The notes: generated by a model from the sequence alone, not told the origin. DNA of 57,920 bases from Porphyromonas levii DSM 23370 (GCF_000379925.1 NZ_KB904283.1:1-57920), one strand, 5' to 3'; shown: positions 1 through 8,943, numbered from the stretch's first letter. Program-made: numbers and translations.

Positions 1-60
1 CCCGACATGCCTATTTTCTCCCAATATGAGATGAAAAATTGAGCTCCCCCTATCGCAGTC

Positions 61-93
61 TTGCGATTTGTGCTAATAAATTGTACCTTTGCC
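61..93 (+). promoter_or_regulatory. Putative Bacteroidota-type promoter
   Basis: TACCTTTG at 84-91 fits the TAnnTTTG -7 element, with TTG at 61-63 about 20 bp upstream. No open reading frame follows before the terminator at 161-191, so it would drive a transcript of roughly 95 nt. Confidence 0.4.
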
Positions 94-160
94 ATAACAA
101 GTCCTCTATAATTTTTTGCAACTTTTTTTGCAACGTAAAGATACAAAAAATTAGGGACAT

Positions 161-191
161 AAGCCCTGTATTCTCCTTGAATACAGGGCTT
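161..191. terminator. Bidirectional intrinsic terminator
   Basis: A perfect 13-bp stem (161-173 with 179-191) closes a 5-nt loop TCCTT. An A-rich stretch lies on the left and TTTAATT on the right, so it could act on either strand. Confidence 0.75.
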
Positions 192-432
192 TAATTATCA
201 ATAGCGCCACCTACTAATAATCAGGGGCTAAAGCACACTTTGCGGAATCTAGGTAGGGTCTTAGAAAAAGGTTGTAGCGATAACAGACAAGTGGACTTAT
301 ATTTCATAGGAATTGAGGGTTATATTATTGCAATAGTCTTTCGACTATCGCGTAAGCCTTTGGGTTCTCTTTCGTGCAACATCCTCAAAATTGGTATCTT
401 TGCCGTGTATTTATTAGATTATTATAAGTTAG
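192..432. other. Intergenic stretch before the ABC exporter
   Basis: I see no convincing gene here. A small hairpin (330-338 with 343-351, one mismatch, loop TTTC) lies upstream of the exporter promoter. Nothing else stands out. Confidence 0.5.
395..402 (+). promoter_or_regulatory. Promoter -7 box of the ABC exporter
   Basis: TATCTTTG followed by CC is an exact TAnnTTTG match, 30 bp before the exporter ATG. The -33 element is weak (TTTCG near 370). Confidence 0.6.
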
Positions 433-2286
433 ATGAAGGAGCTTTTTCGTACTCTTCGCCGTTTTATTCCACCATACAAGTGGTATGTGGTGGGCAATAT
501 ATTTTTTAATGCCCTCACACCTATACTCAATCTATTGGCTTTTTCGCTGGTTATTCCGATACTCAATATCCTTTTCAAACTGGATAATACCGTATATAGC
601 TTTATTCCATGGGATTCTATTCAGCTATGGAGTAGTGGAGGTTTGTCTCGGCTAACGGATACGGTACAAAATAACTTTTTTTACTACATTACTTATCTTA
701 TCACTCAGTATGGTGCCTCAAATGCTTTGATTGTATTGGGCGTGTACCTCGTGGTGATTACTTTCCTTAAGGTGATGAGTGCTTATATGGGATTTTACTG
801 TATGATTCCGGTGCAGACCGGAGTGGTACGGGATATCCGTAATAGCATCAATGATAAGATTATGGAGCTCCCGATCGCCTTTTTTAGTGATGAACGAAAG
901 GGAGATATTATTGCGAGGGTGACTGGTGATGTCAATAATATAGAGAGCTCCATCATTACCTCTCTGGAGTCTATAATTAAGAACCCTCTGATGATTATTA
1001 TCTCTCTTATCGCTATGCTGGTGATAAGCACGGAGCTTACTATTTTCGTCTTCGTACTCTTACCGATTGCCGGATATATAATGGGGCAGGTGGGTAAGCA
1101 TCTCAAGAAATCATCGCTATTGGCACAGGAGCAGTGGGGTATGCTGATTAGCATTATAGAAGAGACACTGGGAGGGCTTCGGATTGTCAAGGCTTTTCAT
1201 GCTGAGGATATGATGCGGGAGCGCTTTGCTAGGCACAATGAAGATTTTAGGCAAACTTCCATGCGTGTATCTCACCGTCAGCAGTTGGCGCATCCTATGA
1301 GTGAGTTTCTGGGGACAGCAACGATAGCTATTGTGCTCTGGTATGGAGGTACGCTTATCTTAGGGCATGATAGTGGACTACAGGCAAGTACCTTTATCTA
1401 CTATCTAGTGATCTTTTATAGCATCATCAATCCTGCCAAAGATCTCTCTAGGGCTAGCTATGCAATACAGAGAGGTTTTGCTAGTATGGAGCGCGTAGAT
1501 ATGATTCTTTTGGCTGAGAGCAATATCAAGGACCCTGTGGCACCCAAGGAGGTACACTTCGATAAGGCCATCACTCTGAAAGAGGTCTCCTTTAGGTATG
1601 CTGATACCTGGGTGCTGAAGGATATAAACCTCCAGATACAAAAAGGACAGACCGTAGCTATAGTAGGGGCTAGTGGTTCAGGTAAAAGTACCTTGGTGGA
1701 CCTCCTGCCACGTTTCCACGATGTACAGAAAGGTGCAGTGTGTATCGATGGTGTGGATATTAGGGAGCTGAGGATGCTAGACTTGCGTAGACTGATGGGG
1801 AATGTCAATCAGGAGGCTATCTTATTTAACGACACAGTGCACAATAATATTGCCTTTGGTAATACTGCAGCTTCGCGAGAGTCTGTGGTAGCAGCGGCGA
1901 AGGTAGCTAATGCGGATGAATTTATTCAAGAATTGTCACAGGGATACGATACCAATATTGGTGATCGTGGAGGCAAACTGAGTGGCGGACAGCGCCAACG
2001 ACTGAGTATAGCACGAGCTATCCTCAAGGATCCGGAGATCCTGATTCTAGATGAAGCAACTTCGGCTCTGGATACTGCGTCGGAGCGATTGGTTCAGGAG
2101 GCTTTGGAACGTCTGATGCAGGGGCGAACGACCATAGTGATTGCCCACCGACTCTCCACAATAACGGGTGCCGATAAGATCGTAGTGCTCGACCAGGGTG
2201 AGATTGTGGAGGAGGGCACTCATAGCGAGCTATTGGCACTCAATGGTAAGTACGCAAGATTAGTTGCCCTACAATCCTTCAAGTAA
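433..2286 (+). CDS. ABC exporter, MsbA-like lipid/drug flippase
   Basis: This 617-residue half-transporter is a fused type IV ABC exporter. The N-terminal ~340 residues form a six-helix transmembrane domain and the C-terminal ~240 residues the ATPase. The ATPase shows Walker A GASGSGKST (near residues 410-420), the LSGGQRQR signature, Walker B ILILDEATSALD and the H-loop AHRLST, so it should be active. Length and order match MsbA and related lipid or multidrug exporters that act as homodimers in the inner membrane. The substrate cannot be read from the sequence; lipid A core or another lipid is inferred from the family. It is monocistronic, with its own promoter at 395-402. Confidence 0.88.
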   Translation: MKELFRTLRRFIPPYKWYVVGNIFFNALTPILNLLAFSLVIPILNILFKLDNTVYSFIPWDSIQLWSSGGLSRLTDTVQNNFFYYITYLITQYGASNALIVLGVYLVVITFLKVMSAYMGFYCMIPVQTGVVRDIRNSINDKIMELPIAFFSDERKGDIIARVTGDVNNIESSIITSLESIIKNPLMIIISLIAMLVISTELTIFVFVLLPIAGYIMGQVGKHLKKSSLLAQEQWGMLISIIEETLGGLRIVKAFHAEDMMRERFARHNEDFRQTSMRVSHRQQLAHPMSEFLGTATIAIVLWYGGTLILGHDSGLQASTFIYYLVIFYSIINPAKDLSRASYAIQRGFASMERVDMILLAESNIKDPVAPKEVHFDKAITLKEVSFRYADTWVLKDINLQIQKGQTVAIVGASGSGKSTLVDLLPRFHDVQKGAVCIDGVDIRELRMLDLRRLMGNVNQEAILFNDTVHNNIAFGNTAASRESVVAAAKVANADEFIQELSQGYDTNIGDRGGKLSGGQRQRLSIARAILKDPEILILDEATSALDTASERLVQEALERLMQGRTTIVIAHRLSTITGADKIVVLDQGEIVEEGTHSELLALNGKYARLVALQSFK

Positions 2287-2342
2287 TACTATCATTCATG
2301 CATACCCCTATACTACTTTTGAATCTTAGATAAATAGAAACT

Positions 2343-2375
2343 TTTGGTTAAGTTAGTCTTTTTTTTGTATCTTTG
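2343..2375 (+). promoter_or_regulatory. Promoter of the small barrel protein
   Basis: TTTG (2343-2346), a 21-bp spacer, then TATCTTTG (2368-2375) is a consensus Bacteroidota promoter. Transcription would begin near 2382, leaving an unusually long leader of about 180 nt before the ATG at 2566. Confidence 0.7.
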
Positions 2376-2419
2376 CCGCCGGTTAAGTTTTTCATCAAAT
2401 AAAGTATTTTGCACAACAA

Positions 2420-2539
2420 ATGAGTTGGGTTTTCAACGAGCAGCCTAATATTGCTTGTCTTGATTCGAAACTTATTTCTGGTTCTTTTTATGCGTGTGGC
2501 TACCTTGATAACTGGGTAGGTTACAGACTAACATGTTAA
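2420..2539 (+). CDS. Possible 39-codon leader ORF
   Basis: An ATG-to-TAA frame of 39 codons lies inside the long leader between the promoter at 2368-2375 and the gene at 2566, ending 26 bp before it. The predicted peptide begins MSWVFNEQPN and contains three cysteines. There is no Shine-Dalgarno, which is not decisive in this phylum. It may be chance or an upstream regulatory ORF. Confidence 0.25.
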   Translation: MSWVFNEQPNIACLDSKLISGSFYACGYLDNWVGYRLTC

Positions 2540-2565
2540 TCGTTTAATTTTAGATATTTTATCAC

Positions 2566-3144
2566 ATGAAGCTACATTTAAGAGCATTTATTGCTGTTGC
2601 TGTTCTTCTGTTCGGGACTACTATGTCTTTCGCACAACAGGATAATCAAGAAGTTATTATCCCTGCTTGGGGAGTGGAGTTGGGTTATCGAAATGGCATT
2701 GTGTATGAACACCCAATTAGTAAGCATTTTACCATGCGTTATAGCACTGGTATTCTTGCTTATCACCGGTTGCAACCCTATGAGCAAAGCAATCGTAAAG
2801 TAGCATTTGTTACCGAGTATGGTGGTCTTATGCCCTTTATTAACGCTGGAGCAAGATGGTACCCAAAAGTAATGCCAAATAATAGTGGTTTTTACCTAGG
2901 GCTAGATGCACAGTACAACCATCATCAGTGGAAGTTTGCACTTAACCGTTCAAAAGATGTTTATAAGTTGGAAAATGAAGCTCTATTGATATTCAATGTA
3001 GGCTATATGTACAACATTTTCGATCGCTTAAATATTAAAGCAGCTTTGCTTCCTACAGTAGGTTTTGCGCTTGCTGATAAAGCACAGACTACTTATGGAG
3101 TGATAGACTTAAGATGGGATTTAGGTCTCGTCTACAATTTCTAA
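2566..3144 (+). CDS. Small outer-membrane beta-barrel-like protein
   Basis: The 192-residue product has a clear Sec signal peptide (hydrophobic core after MKLHLRAF, cleavage around SFAQQ). It is followed by alternating aromatic/hydrophobic strands ending in the aromatic residue F (LGLVYNF), typical of outer-membrane barrels. It resembles small secreted 'outer membrane beta-barrel' hypotheticals of Bacteroidales. No enzymatic motif is visible. It has its own promoter, a long leader and its own terminator, so it is a single-gene unit. Function is unknown. Confidence 0.65.
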   Translation: MKLHLRAFIAVAVLLFGTTMSFAQQDNQEVIIPAWGVELGYRNGIVYEHPISKHFTMRYSTGILAYHRLQPYEQSNRKVAFVTEYGGLMPFINAGARWYPKVMPNNSGFYLGLDAQYNHHQWKFALNRSKDVYKLENEALLIFNVGYMYNIFDRLNIKAALLPTVGFALADKAQTTYGVIDLRWDLGLVYNF

Positions 3145-3167
3145 GGCTTACGATTCTATAATTGAAC

Positions 3168-3206
3168 TAGTGGCTACACTGACCTATGAGGTTGGTGTAG
3201 CCACTA
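3168..3206 (+). terminator. Terminator hairpin after the small barrel protein
   Basis: A 12-bp perfect outer stem (3168-3179 with 3195-3206) encloses an inner ACCT/AGGT pairing. It lacks a strong T-tract. It lies between two convergent genes and may serve both. Confidence 0.55.
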
Positions 3207-3239
3207 CTCATTATGCTTAATATATCTGGTGGAAACTTC

Positions 3240-4247
3240 TTAATCTTCTTTGAAGAGATAGAGATAGTCTCCGTAGCCTTCTTCTTTCATCTTCCCAAGA
3301 GGAATAAAGCGTAGTGAGGCACTATTGATGCAATAACGTAGTCCGCCCAATTCTTTAGGTCCATCCTTAAAGACGTGACCAAGGTGACTATTGGCTGAGG
3401 TGCTTCTTACTTCGGTACGCTCATAGCCTAGCTTGTGATCTTCGAGTTCTCGAATGGTCTGTGTGCCGATAGGCTTGGAGAAGGATGGCCATCCACAGCC
3501 AGCATCGAACTTATCGCGTGAACTGAAAAGTGGCTCCCCAGAAACAATATCGACATAGATGCCCTCTTCGAAGTTTTGGTCGTACTCATTGGCATGAGGT
3601 CGCTCAGTAGCTTCGTTTTGGGTGACTTGAAACTGGATAGGTGTAAGTCGCTTGCGGAGGTTCGTAGCATTGTCAGATAGCTTTGCTCGCTCTCTTGCCC
3701 TTATCTTTGCATCCGACTCGATGCTCTTAGGATCTACCTTAGCCCTCTTTGCCATTCCAAACATCTCGACAGGTATATGGCAATACCCTCCAGGGGTATT
3801 ATCGAGATAGTCTTGGTGCATCTGCTCCGCAGGGTAGAAGTTCTTGAGCGGTTTCGCTTCTACCATTACGACCTTGGTATATTTACTCTGGATGCGTGCC
3901 AAGGCGTTCATTACGATAGGGCGATCAGCTGGATCGGTGTAATAAATGCCTGTACGGTACTGTGTGCCAATGTCATTGCCTTGCTGATTGACTGAGGTAG
4001 GGTTGATAATCAAAGCATATTGATCCAGAAGGAAACTAAGCGATGTCTTTTCTGAGTCGTATACTACCTTTACCGTCTCTACTGCATTGGTCTTGCCTGT
4101 GCAAACCTCCTGATAAGAGGGATTCTCTTTGATGCTATTGGCATAACCTACTTCTGTCTCTACCACTCCAGGGAGCAATTTCATGTAATGCTCCACGCCC
4201 CAAAAGCAGCCACCTGCTAGATAAATTATAAGAAAAGTCTCTTTCAT
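3240..4247 (-). CDS. msrAB: Bifunctional methionine sulfoxide reductase MsrA-MsrB
   Basis: Residues ~8-165 are an MsrA domain with the catalytic GCFWG motif (Cys14), which reduces methionine-S-sulfoxide. Residues ~190-330 are MsrB, which reduces the R form, with CGWPSF, the HLGHVF segment and catalytic Cys306 in RYCINSA. The fused A-B order is common in host-associated Bacteroidota and Neisseria. The first residues before the GCFWG motif are slightly hydrophobic but too short to be a convincing signal peptide. It is transcribed alone from CAAAGCTA (4275-4282, reverse of TAGCTTTG) and converges on the barrel gene. Confidence 0.93.
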   Translation of the reverse strand: MKETFLIIYLAGGCFWGVEHYMKLLPGVVETEVGYANSIKENPSYQEVCTGKTNAVETVKVVYDSEKTSLSFLLDQYALIINPTSVNQQGNDIGTQYRTGIYYTDPADRPIVMNALARIQSKYTKVVMVEAKPLKNFYPAEQMHQDYLDNTPGGYCHIPVEMFGMAKRAKVDPKSIESDAKIRARERAKLSDNATNLRKRLTPIQFQVTQNEATERPHANEYDQNFEEGIYVDIVSGEPLFSSRDKFDAGCGWPSFSKPIGTQTIRELEDHKLGYERTEVRSTSANSHLGHVFKDGPKELGGLRYCINSASLRFIPLGKMKEEGYGDYLYLFKED

Positions 4248-4274
4248 ACCTTTATACGTGTACTATTATAGCAG

Positions 4275-4282
4275 CAAAGCTA
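4275..4282 (-). promoter_or_regulatory. Promoter -7 box of msrAB
   Basis: The reverse strand reads TAGCTTTG, an exact TAnnTTTG, 28 bp upstream of the msrAB ATG. No good -33 element was found. Confidence 0.5.
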
Positions 4283-4312
4283 ATAAAATATTCGGCATAT
4301 ATGGGTTTTATG

Positions 4313-4320
4313 TACCTTTA
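4313..4320 (+). promoter_or_regulatory. Promoter -7 box of the DUF4126 gene
   Basis: TACCTTTA departs from TAnnTTTG at one position and lies 28 bp before the ATG at 4348. It is divergent from the msrAB promoter. Confidence 0.4.
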
Positions 4321-4347
4321 CAACGTAATTTATGATTAGTTATAGCT

Positions 4348-4926
4348 ATGGATGCAGGAATTATTGTAGCAGTTGCGCTGGGAATAGGTCTGAGTGCCAG
4401 TACTGGTTTTAGAGTCTTTGTCCCGATGTTGGTAGCAAGTGTTGCTGCTTACTTCGGTGTATTACCGCTTAATGAAAGCTTTGAGTGGCTGGGCAGTACG
4501 CCAGCATTGGTCACCTTTGCAGTAGCGGCAGCTGTAGAGATTATGGCTTATTATGTGCCATTTATCGATAATGCTTTGGATATTATTGCTACGCCAATGG
4601 CCGTGATTGGTGGGACATTACTGATGACCTCGGTATTGCCTATAGATGAGAGCTTGACCAGATGGGTGACAGGCTTCATAGTGGGAGGTGGTGTATCGGC
4701 TGTGGTGCAGAGTGGAAGTGTGTTCTCTCGTCTGCTCTCTTCGCAAGCCACTGCGGGTACGGGCAATTCGGTAGTCTCGACTGGGGAAAATGTAGGAGCG
4801 GTGGGGCTATCTATTGGCGCTCTATTTTTGCCGATCTTAGTTGCTCTTATTGCTATTGTCCTTGTGATAGCTGTTGTTGTCTCAATCGTGAAAAGGTGGC
4901 AACGTAAGCATAGGACAATTGCCTGA
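4348..4926 (+). CDS. DUF4126 integral membrane protein
   Basis: A 192-residue hydrophobic protein with about five to six predicted transmembrane helices and a short basic C-terminus (KRWQRKHR). The glycine-rich N-terminal region (GIGLSASTGFRVFVPML) and the conserved central helices match the DUF4126 family, whose function is unknown. It has a single-gene layout with its own promoter and faces degP tail to tail. No catalytic motif is visible. Confidence 0.75.
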   Translation: MDAGIIVAVALGIGLSASTGFRVFVPMLVASVAAYFGVLPLNESFEWLGSTPALVTFAVAAAVEIMAYYVPFIDNALDIIATPMAVIGGTLLMTSVLPIDESLTRWVTGFIVGGGVSAVVQSGSVFSRLLSSQATAGTGNSVVSTGENVGAVGLSIGALFLPILVALIAIVLVIAVVVSIVKRWQRKHRTIA

Positions 4927-4931
4927 ATAAA

Positions 4932-4962
4932 AAGCCCCGACACTCTTCACAGGCCGAGGCTT
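4932..4962 (-). terminator. Terminator of degP
   Basis: On the minus strand an 8-bp GC-rich stem (one G-T pair, 15-nt loop) is followed by TTTTTATT. On the plus strand it has one mismatch and could still help end the DUF4126 transcript. Confidence 0.65.
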
Positions 4963-5015
4963 CCTTCAGAATCACAAAAAACAATAAACTATTGAATCAC
5001 AAGCATTATATTGAC

Positions 5016-6527
5016 TTATAGCTCTACAGCTATGTATCTTATCCGTCCGTTGGGGAGTATGCCTTTGATGAAGAGTACTTTGTCGGCAGACTTAGCGATA
5101 ATCTGTTGAGTGATACTCTCGATGTCTTTCTCACTTCGTACAGGGCTATTATTGATTTCTAAGATGACAAAGCCTTTGGTAATACCTGCCTCTGCCATTT
5201 TGCCGTTGTTATCTACGCCTGTAACCTTTACGCCATAGCGGATGCCTAGCTGGTTGGCAGTCTCTTTATCGACCGCTTTGAAGGTGGCACCTAGAGATGA
5301 GAAGCTAGACTGCTCTACTATTTCGGTAGTCCCTTCGCTATTCTTTAGCACAACTTTGTATTGCTTGGTGCTACCCTTTCGGTTGACCGTAATCTCTACC
5401 GTATCACCAGGGCTGTACTTGCTGACCTGCTCCTGAAGACCTGCCATATTGCGGATGGAGGTGCCATTGATAGCTGTAATGACGTCTCCGACTTCGATTC
5501 CGGCCTTTCGGGCAGAGCTACCATTGGAGAAGTCAGCAATGAAAGCACCTTCGGTAACCTTGAGGTCGTACTCCTTCTTTATCTCACTATTAATATCGCC
5601 ACCCATTATACCCAATATTGCTCTCTGAACGGAGCCGTATCGCTTGAGGTCGGCAACGACTTTGCTAGCAATACTTGCTGGTACTGCAAAAGAGTAGCCA
5701 GCGTAGCTCCCTGTCTGGGAATAAATCATGGTGTTGATACCTACTAATTCTCCACGAGTGTTGACTAAGGCACCACCTGAATTGCCAGGGTTGACTGCTG
5801 CATCGTGCTGTATAAATGAGGTCACTTGTAGATCCCCTTGTCCCATAGTGCTACGTCCTTTGGCGCTGACGATACCAGCTGTTACGGTGCTCTGTAGATT
5901 AAAGGGGTTTCCAATGGCTAGTACCCATTCGCCCACTCGAAGGTTTTCACTATCTCCAAAGGGGATTGGCTGAAGACCTTTGGCGTCGATCTTGAGAAGG
6001 GCAATGTCTGTAGCAGGATCGGCACCGACGATTATCGCTTCGTATTCCTCATTGTCGTTGGTGCTCACTGTGAGTCGAGAGGCTCCCGTTACTACATGGT
6101 TATTAGTAATGATATACCCGTCAGTGCTGATAATCACACCTGATCCGAGCCCTACCTTAGTTGGTATTTTCTGTTGCTCAGATGGATATCCCTCATTCCC
6201 AGGGATGCCGAAGAAAAACTCGAAGGGGTCGATGTAACGAGGACTTTGACGTTGGTTAATAGTGACTTCGCTACGAATATTTACCACACCGTTGATACTT
6301 CTTTCAGCTACCTCGACAAAGTCCTGGGGGGTACTGGTCGAAGAGTAAGCGGTCGGTGTCATGTGGGGTTGATTGAATAAATCAATGACCTTTGCCCCCT
6401 CGCCCTGAAGCTCGGTAGGGTAAGATGCAAAATAACCTGAGGTGCCAGAGTAGAGAGCGGCACCTCCAATAGCTCCAACTACGGAGCTTCCAAGCGCAAT
6501 GGCTGCGATTATTAATCCTCTTTTCAT
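5016..6527 (-). CDS. degP: DegP/HtrA periplasmic serine protease
   Basis: The 503-residue protein starts with an N-terminal hydrophobic signal/anchor (residues 4-27). A trypsin-like domain has the complete triad His144 (TNNHVV), Asp174 (TDIALLKI) and Ser250 (GNSGGAL). Two PDZ domains follow (about 305-395 and 410-500). It degrades or refolds damaged envelope proteins. Length and two-PDZ layout match DegP/DegQ. Transcribed alone; a perfect 10-bp hairpin lies in its upstream region (6564-6587) and a terminator follows at 4932-4962. Confidence 0.93.
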   Translation of the reverse strand: MKRGLIIAAIALGSSVVGAIGGAALYSGTSGYFASYPTELQGEGAKVIDLFNQPHMTPTAYSSTSTPQDFVEVAERSINGVVNIRSEVTINQRQSPRYIDPFEFFFGIPGNEGYPSEQQKIPTKVGLGSGVIISTDGYIITNNHVVTGASRLTVSTNDNEEYEAIIVGADPATDIALLKIDAKGLQPIPFGDSENLRVGEWVLAIGNPFNLQSTVTAGIVSAKGRSTMGQGDLQVTSFIQHDAAVNPGNSGGALVNTRGELVGINTMIYSQTGSYAGYSFAVPASIASKVVADLKRYGSVQRAILGIMGGDINSEIKKEYDLKVTEGAFIADFSNGSSARKAGIEVGDVITAINGTSIRNMAGLQEQVSKYSPGDTVEITVNRKGSTKQYKVVLKNSEGTTEIVEQSSFSSLGATFKAVDKETANQLGIRYGVKVTGVDNNGKMAEAGITKGFVILEINNSPVRSEKDIESITQQIIAKSADKVLFIKGILPNGRIRYIAVEL

Positions 6528-6563
6528 TTCAATCTGTTCTTTCTTGAAGAATTACCTTTGTCC

Positions 6564-6587
6564 CATAGGGAAGTGCTCTTCCCTATG
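6564..6587. other. Perfect hairpin upstream of degP
   Basis: Two 10-nt arms (6564-6573 and 6578-6587) form a perfect stem with loop TGCT. On the plus strand it is followed by TTTTG and preceded by a TACCTTTG box (6553-6560). On the minus strand it falls in the degP upstream region, 37 bp before the ATG. It could be a stress-regulatory site or RNA element. Confidence 0.4.
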
Positions 6588-6655
6588 TTTTGTATGACAA
6601 ATAAAAGGATTAAAGGGGAGGTTTGCAAGTGCTCTAGGTTTTGTTTTAACAAATT

Positions 6656-6683
6656 AAAGGCATACCCAGTTGGGCATGCCTTT
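6656..6683 (-). terminator. Terminator of the ygiQ-like gene
   Basis: Arms AAAGGCAT/ATGCCTTT plus an inner CCC/GGG pairing form a near-perfect hairpin between the radical SAM gene and degP. Confidence 0.7.
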
Positions 6684-6736
6684 GTCTTTACTTTGATTAA
6701 CTCGGTTAAAGTCTTATTTTACAACATATAAGTTTA

Positions 6737-8596
6737 CTAGCGCCTCTTCTTTCTCTTCTTATTAGTGGTGGGTTTAGATGCCTGACCGAATAGTTTCTCG
6801 ATGAGATCAGGTCTGCCTATTCTCCTGAGCGACTTTATGATGCCCGCTTTCTTATCTGGCTGGTACCAAAAGAAGTACTGGCGTTGGGCTTCCTTTTCGG
6901 TCTTGGTATGTGCAGTAGCTACTTTCTCTAGGGTATAGGGATGGTAGCCACTGTAGTAGATTACTGTGGAGACCGTCATGGGAGTGGGGGTGAAGTCTTG
7001 GATCTGCTCTAGCTGAAAATTGAGAGACTTGGTAAGCAAAGCTAGATCCGCCATATCCTTTTCGGTACAGCCGGGATGACTACTGATGAAGTATGGGATG
7101 AGCTGTTGGCGTAGACCTTTCTCGTGATTGATGCGATCGAACTCACGCTTAAAGGTATAGAAGTTGTCGAAACTCGGTTTGCGTATCTGCTGGAGTACTC
7201 TGGGAGAAGTATGCTCTGGTGCTATCTTGAGTCGCCCTGAGACATGATTGGTGATGAGCTCCTCAGTATACTGTTTTGCCGCTCTATTGAGGCGTTCATC
7301 CTTGAATTGGTGGGTGAGCATGTCGTACCGGACACCACTGCCAATAAAGCTCTTCTTCATTCCTGGCAGTGCATCCACTTTCTTATACACCTCTAGGATG
7401 GGCGTATGATCGGCATTGAGATTGGGGCATATCTTGGGATGAAGGCAGGAGGGACGGAGGCATTTCTCGCAGATGGATAGATCTTTGCCTCTCATCTGGT
7501 ACATGTTGGCACTCGGTCCGCCTAAGTCACTGATATAACCTTTGAAGTCAGGCATCTGAGTGACTTGCTTTGCTTCCTCTACGATGGACTCTTGGCTGCG
7601 AGAGACAATGAACTTGCCTTGGTGCGCTGATATAGTACAGAAAGCACACCCACCAAAGCAGCCTCTATGCATATTGATAGAGTGCTTAATCATTTCGTAG
7701 GCACGGATTGTTTTGCCTTGATAACGGGGGTGGGGGAGTCGTGTATAGGGGAGGGCATAGTACTGATCCACCTCTTCAGTAGTAGGAAGAGGGTAGGGCG
7801 GATTGACTACAATCACTTGTTCCCCTACCTCCTGAGTGAGGCGATGTGCATTGAGCGAGTTGCTTTGCTCCTCTATTCTCCTGAAGTTCTTAGCATAGCT
7901 AAGCTTATCACTCAAGCAAGCCTCGTGGCTATTGAGCTTTATGTCGTTGTCCTTAGCAACAAAGTCTTTAATGGGGACAGTGTAGGCTACCTGTGGAAGT
8001 TGTCGGATATTATCAAGAGGAGCTCCTTTGTCCAATAGTGACGCAATATCTAATACGGACTTTTCTCCTAGTCCGTATATTACGAGGTCGGCATCGCTCA
8101 TGTAGGGCATCCCTGGCAGTAGTTTGTCCTGCCAGTAGTCGTAGTGGGTAAGACGACGAAGGGAAGCCTCTATGCCGCCAAGTACAATAGGAGTGTCGGG
8201 GTAAAGTCCTCTAAGAATCTTGCTATATACCAAGCTGGGGTAGTCTGGTCGCATATCAGATCGCTCATCTGGGGTATAAGCGTCGTCAGATCTTTTGCAT
8301 TTAGCCGCGGTATAGTGGTTGACCATAGAATCCATATTTCCTGGCGATACCCCGAAGAATAGTCTCGGTTTCCCAAGCTTCTTAAAGTCTCTGAGGTCGT
8401 CTCTCCAATTGGGCTGTGGAATAATAGCTACTCTGTATCCTGCGCTTTCTAGAACCCTCCCTATTACGGCATTGGCAAAGGAAGGATGGTCTACGTAGGC
8501 GTCTCCACTGAAGATGATGACATCTAGTTCGTCCCAGCCTCGCAGAGCCACCTCCTTTTTAGAAATTGGCAACCAATCCTTAAGATCCCTTTTCAT
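6737..8596 (-). CDS. YgiQ family radical SAM protein
   Basis: The 619-residue protein belongs to the YgiQ (UPF0313) radical SAM family. The [4Fe-4S] cysteines are visible as CFGGCAFC (Cys313, 317, 320). The N-terminal WLPISKKE opening and the FSGDAYVDHPSF segment are family hallmarks. The C-terminus is highly basic (KKRKKRR). The reaction is not established for the family. An in-frame ATG exists 54 bp upstream (8650), but it lies inside the ribosomal-operon terminator (8633-8666), so the ATG at 8596, preceded by AGGGATAAGC, is chosen. Confidence 0.88.
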   Translation of the reverse strand: MKRDLKDWLPISKKEVALRGWDELDVIIFSGDAYVDHPSFANAVIGRVLESAGYRVAIIPQPNWRDDLRDFKKLGKPRLFFGVSPGNMDSMVNHYTAAKCKRSDDAYTPDERSDMRPDYPSLVYSKILRGLYPDTPIVLGGIEASLRRLTHYDYWQDKLLPGMPYMSDADLVIYGLGEKSVLDIASLLDKGAPLDNIRQLPQVAYTVPIKDFVAKDNDIKLNSHEACLSDKLSYAKNFRRIEEQSNSLNAHRLTQEVGEQVIVVNPPYPLPTTEEVDQYYALPYTRLPHPRYQGKTIRAYEMIKHSINMHRGCFGGCAFCTISAHQGKFIVSRSQESIVEEAKQVTQMPDFKGYISDLGGPSANMYQMRGKDLSICEKCLRPSCLHPKICPNLNADHTPILEVYKKVDALPGMKKSFIGSGVRYDMLTHQFKDERLNRAAKQYTEELITNHVSGRLKIAPEHTSPRVLQQIRKPSFDNFYTFKREFDRINHEKGLRQQLIPYFISSHPGCTEKDMADLALLTKSLNFQLEQIQDFTPTPMTVSTVIYYSGYHPYTLEKVATAHTKTEKEAQRQYFFWYQPDKKAGIIKSLRRIGRPDLIEKLFGQASKPTTNKKRKKRR

Positions 8597-8632
8597 GCTT
8601 ATCCCTTTCTTTGATGCTCCATATAAAGTAAA

Positions 8633-8666
8633 AAGCTTAAAAGGTTGCATCTTACCCTTTAAGCTT
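8633..8666 (-). terminator. Terminator of the rpmB-rpmG-DUF4295 operon
   Basis: A 12-bp stem with one mismatch (8633-8644 with 8655-8666) and 10-nt loop is followed on the minus strand by TTTTTACTTT. It decides the start of the downstream radical SAM gene. Confidence 0.75.
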
Positions 8667-8739
8667 CTACTTTTTACCTATGGCGTTCTTCTATTACGAC
8701 CAAGGTACTCCCCTCGTTTTGAATTGCAGTAGGTGTGGG

Positions 8740-8892
8740 TTACTTCTTGAAGTAATCCTTTACCATCTCATTAGGTACCATTTCTTCCTTGAAAGTGTAA
8801 GCCCCAGTCTTAGGTGACTTCACCATCTTGATGACCTTAGAGAAGGTACGTCCATCACCTTTCTGCAGCTTAGACATTGCTTTTTTTGCCAT
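8740..8892 (-). CDS. DUF4295 small basic protein
   Basis: This 50-codon gene encodes a basic protein beginning MAKKAMSKLQ and ending VKDYFKK. It matches DUF4295, a Bacteroidota-specific family that almost always follows rpmB and rpmG. The ATG is preceded by an AGGAGGAG Shine-Dalgarno and lies 51 bp after rpmG. A ribosome-associated role is inferred from context only. Confidence 0.85.
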   Translation of the reverse strand: MAKKAMSKLQKGDGRTFSKVIKMVKSPKTGAYTFKEEMVPNEMVKDYFKK

Positions 8893-8943
8893 GATCTGCT
8901 CCTCCTTTTAATCGGTTAATGTTTAATTCTCTTCTCTTAATCC

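Noticed and set aside
240-509. Open frame of about 89 codons before the exporter
   Set aside because: It overlaps the exporter promoter and the exporter start in another frame, has no start context and shows no protein-like composition.
4348-4926. Transporter assignment for the DUF4126 protein
   Set aside because: No conserved transporter motif; only the domain of unknown function can be supported.
8597-8650. Extended start for the YgiQ-like protein
   Set aside because: The upstream ATG lies in the stem-loop terminating the ribosomal operon, so it would be removed from the transcript.
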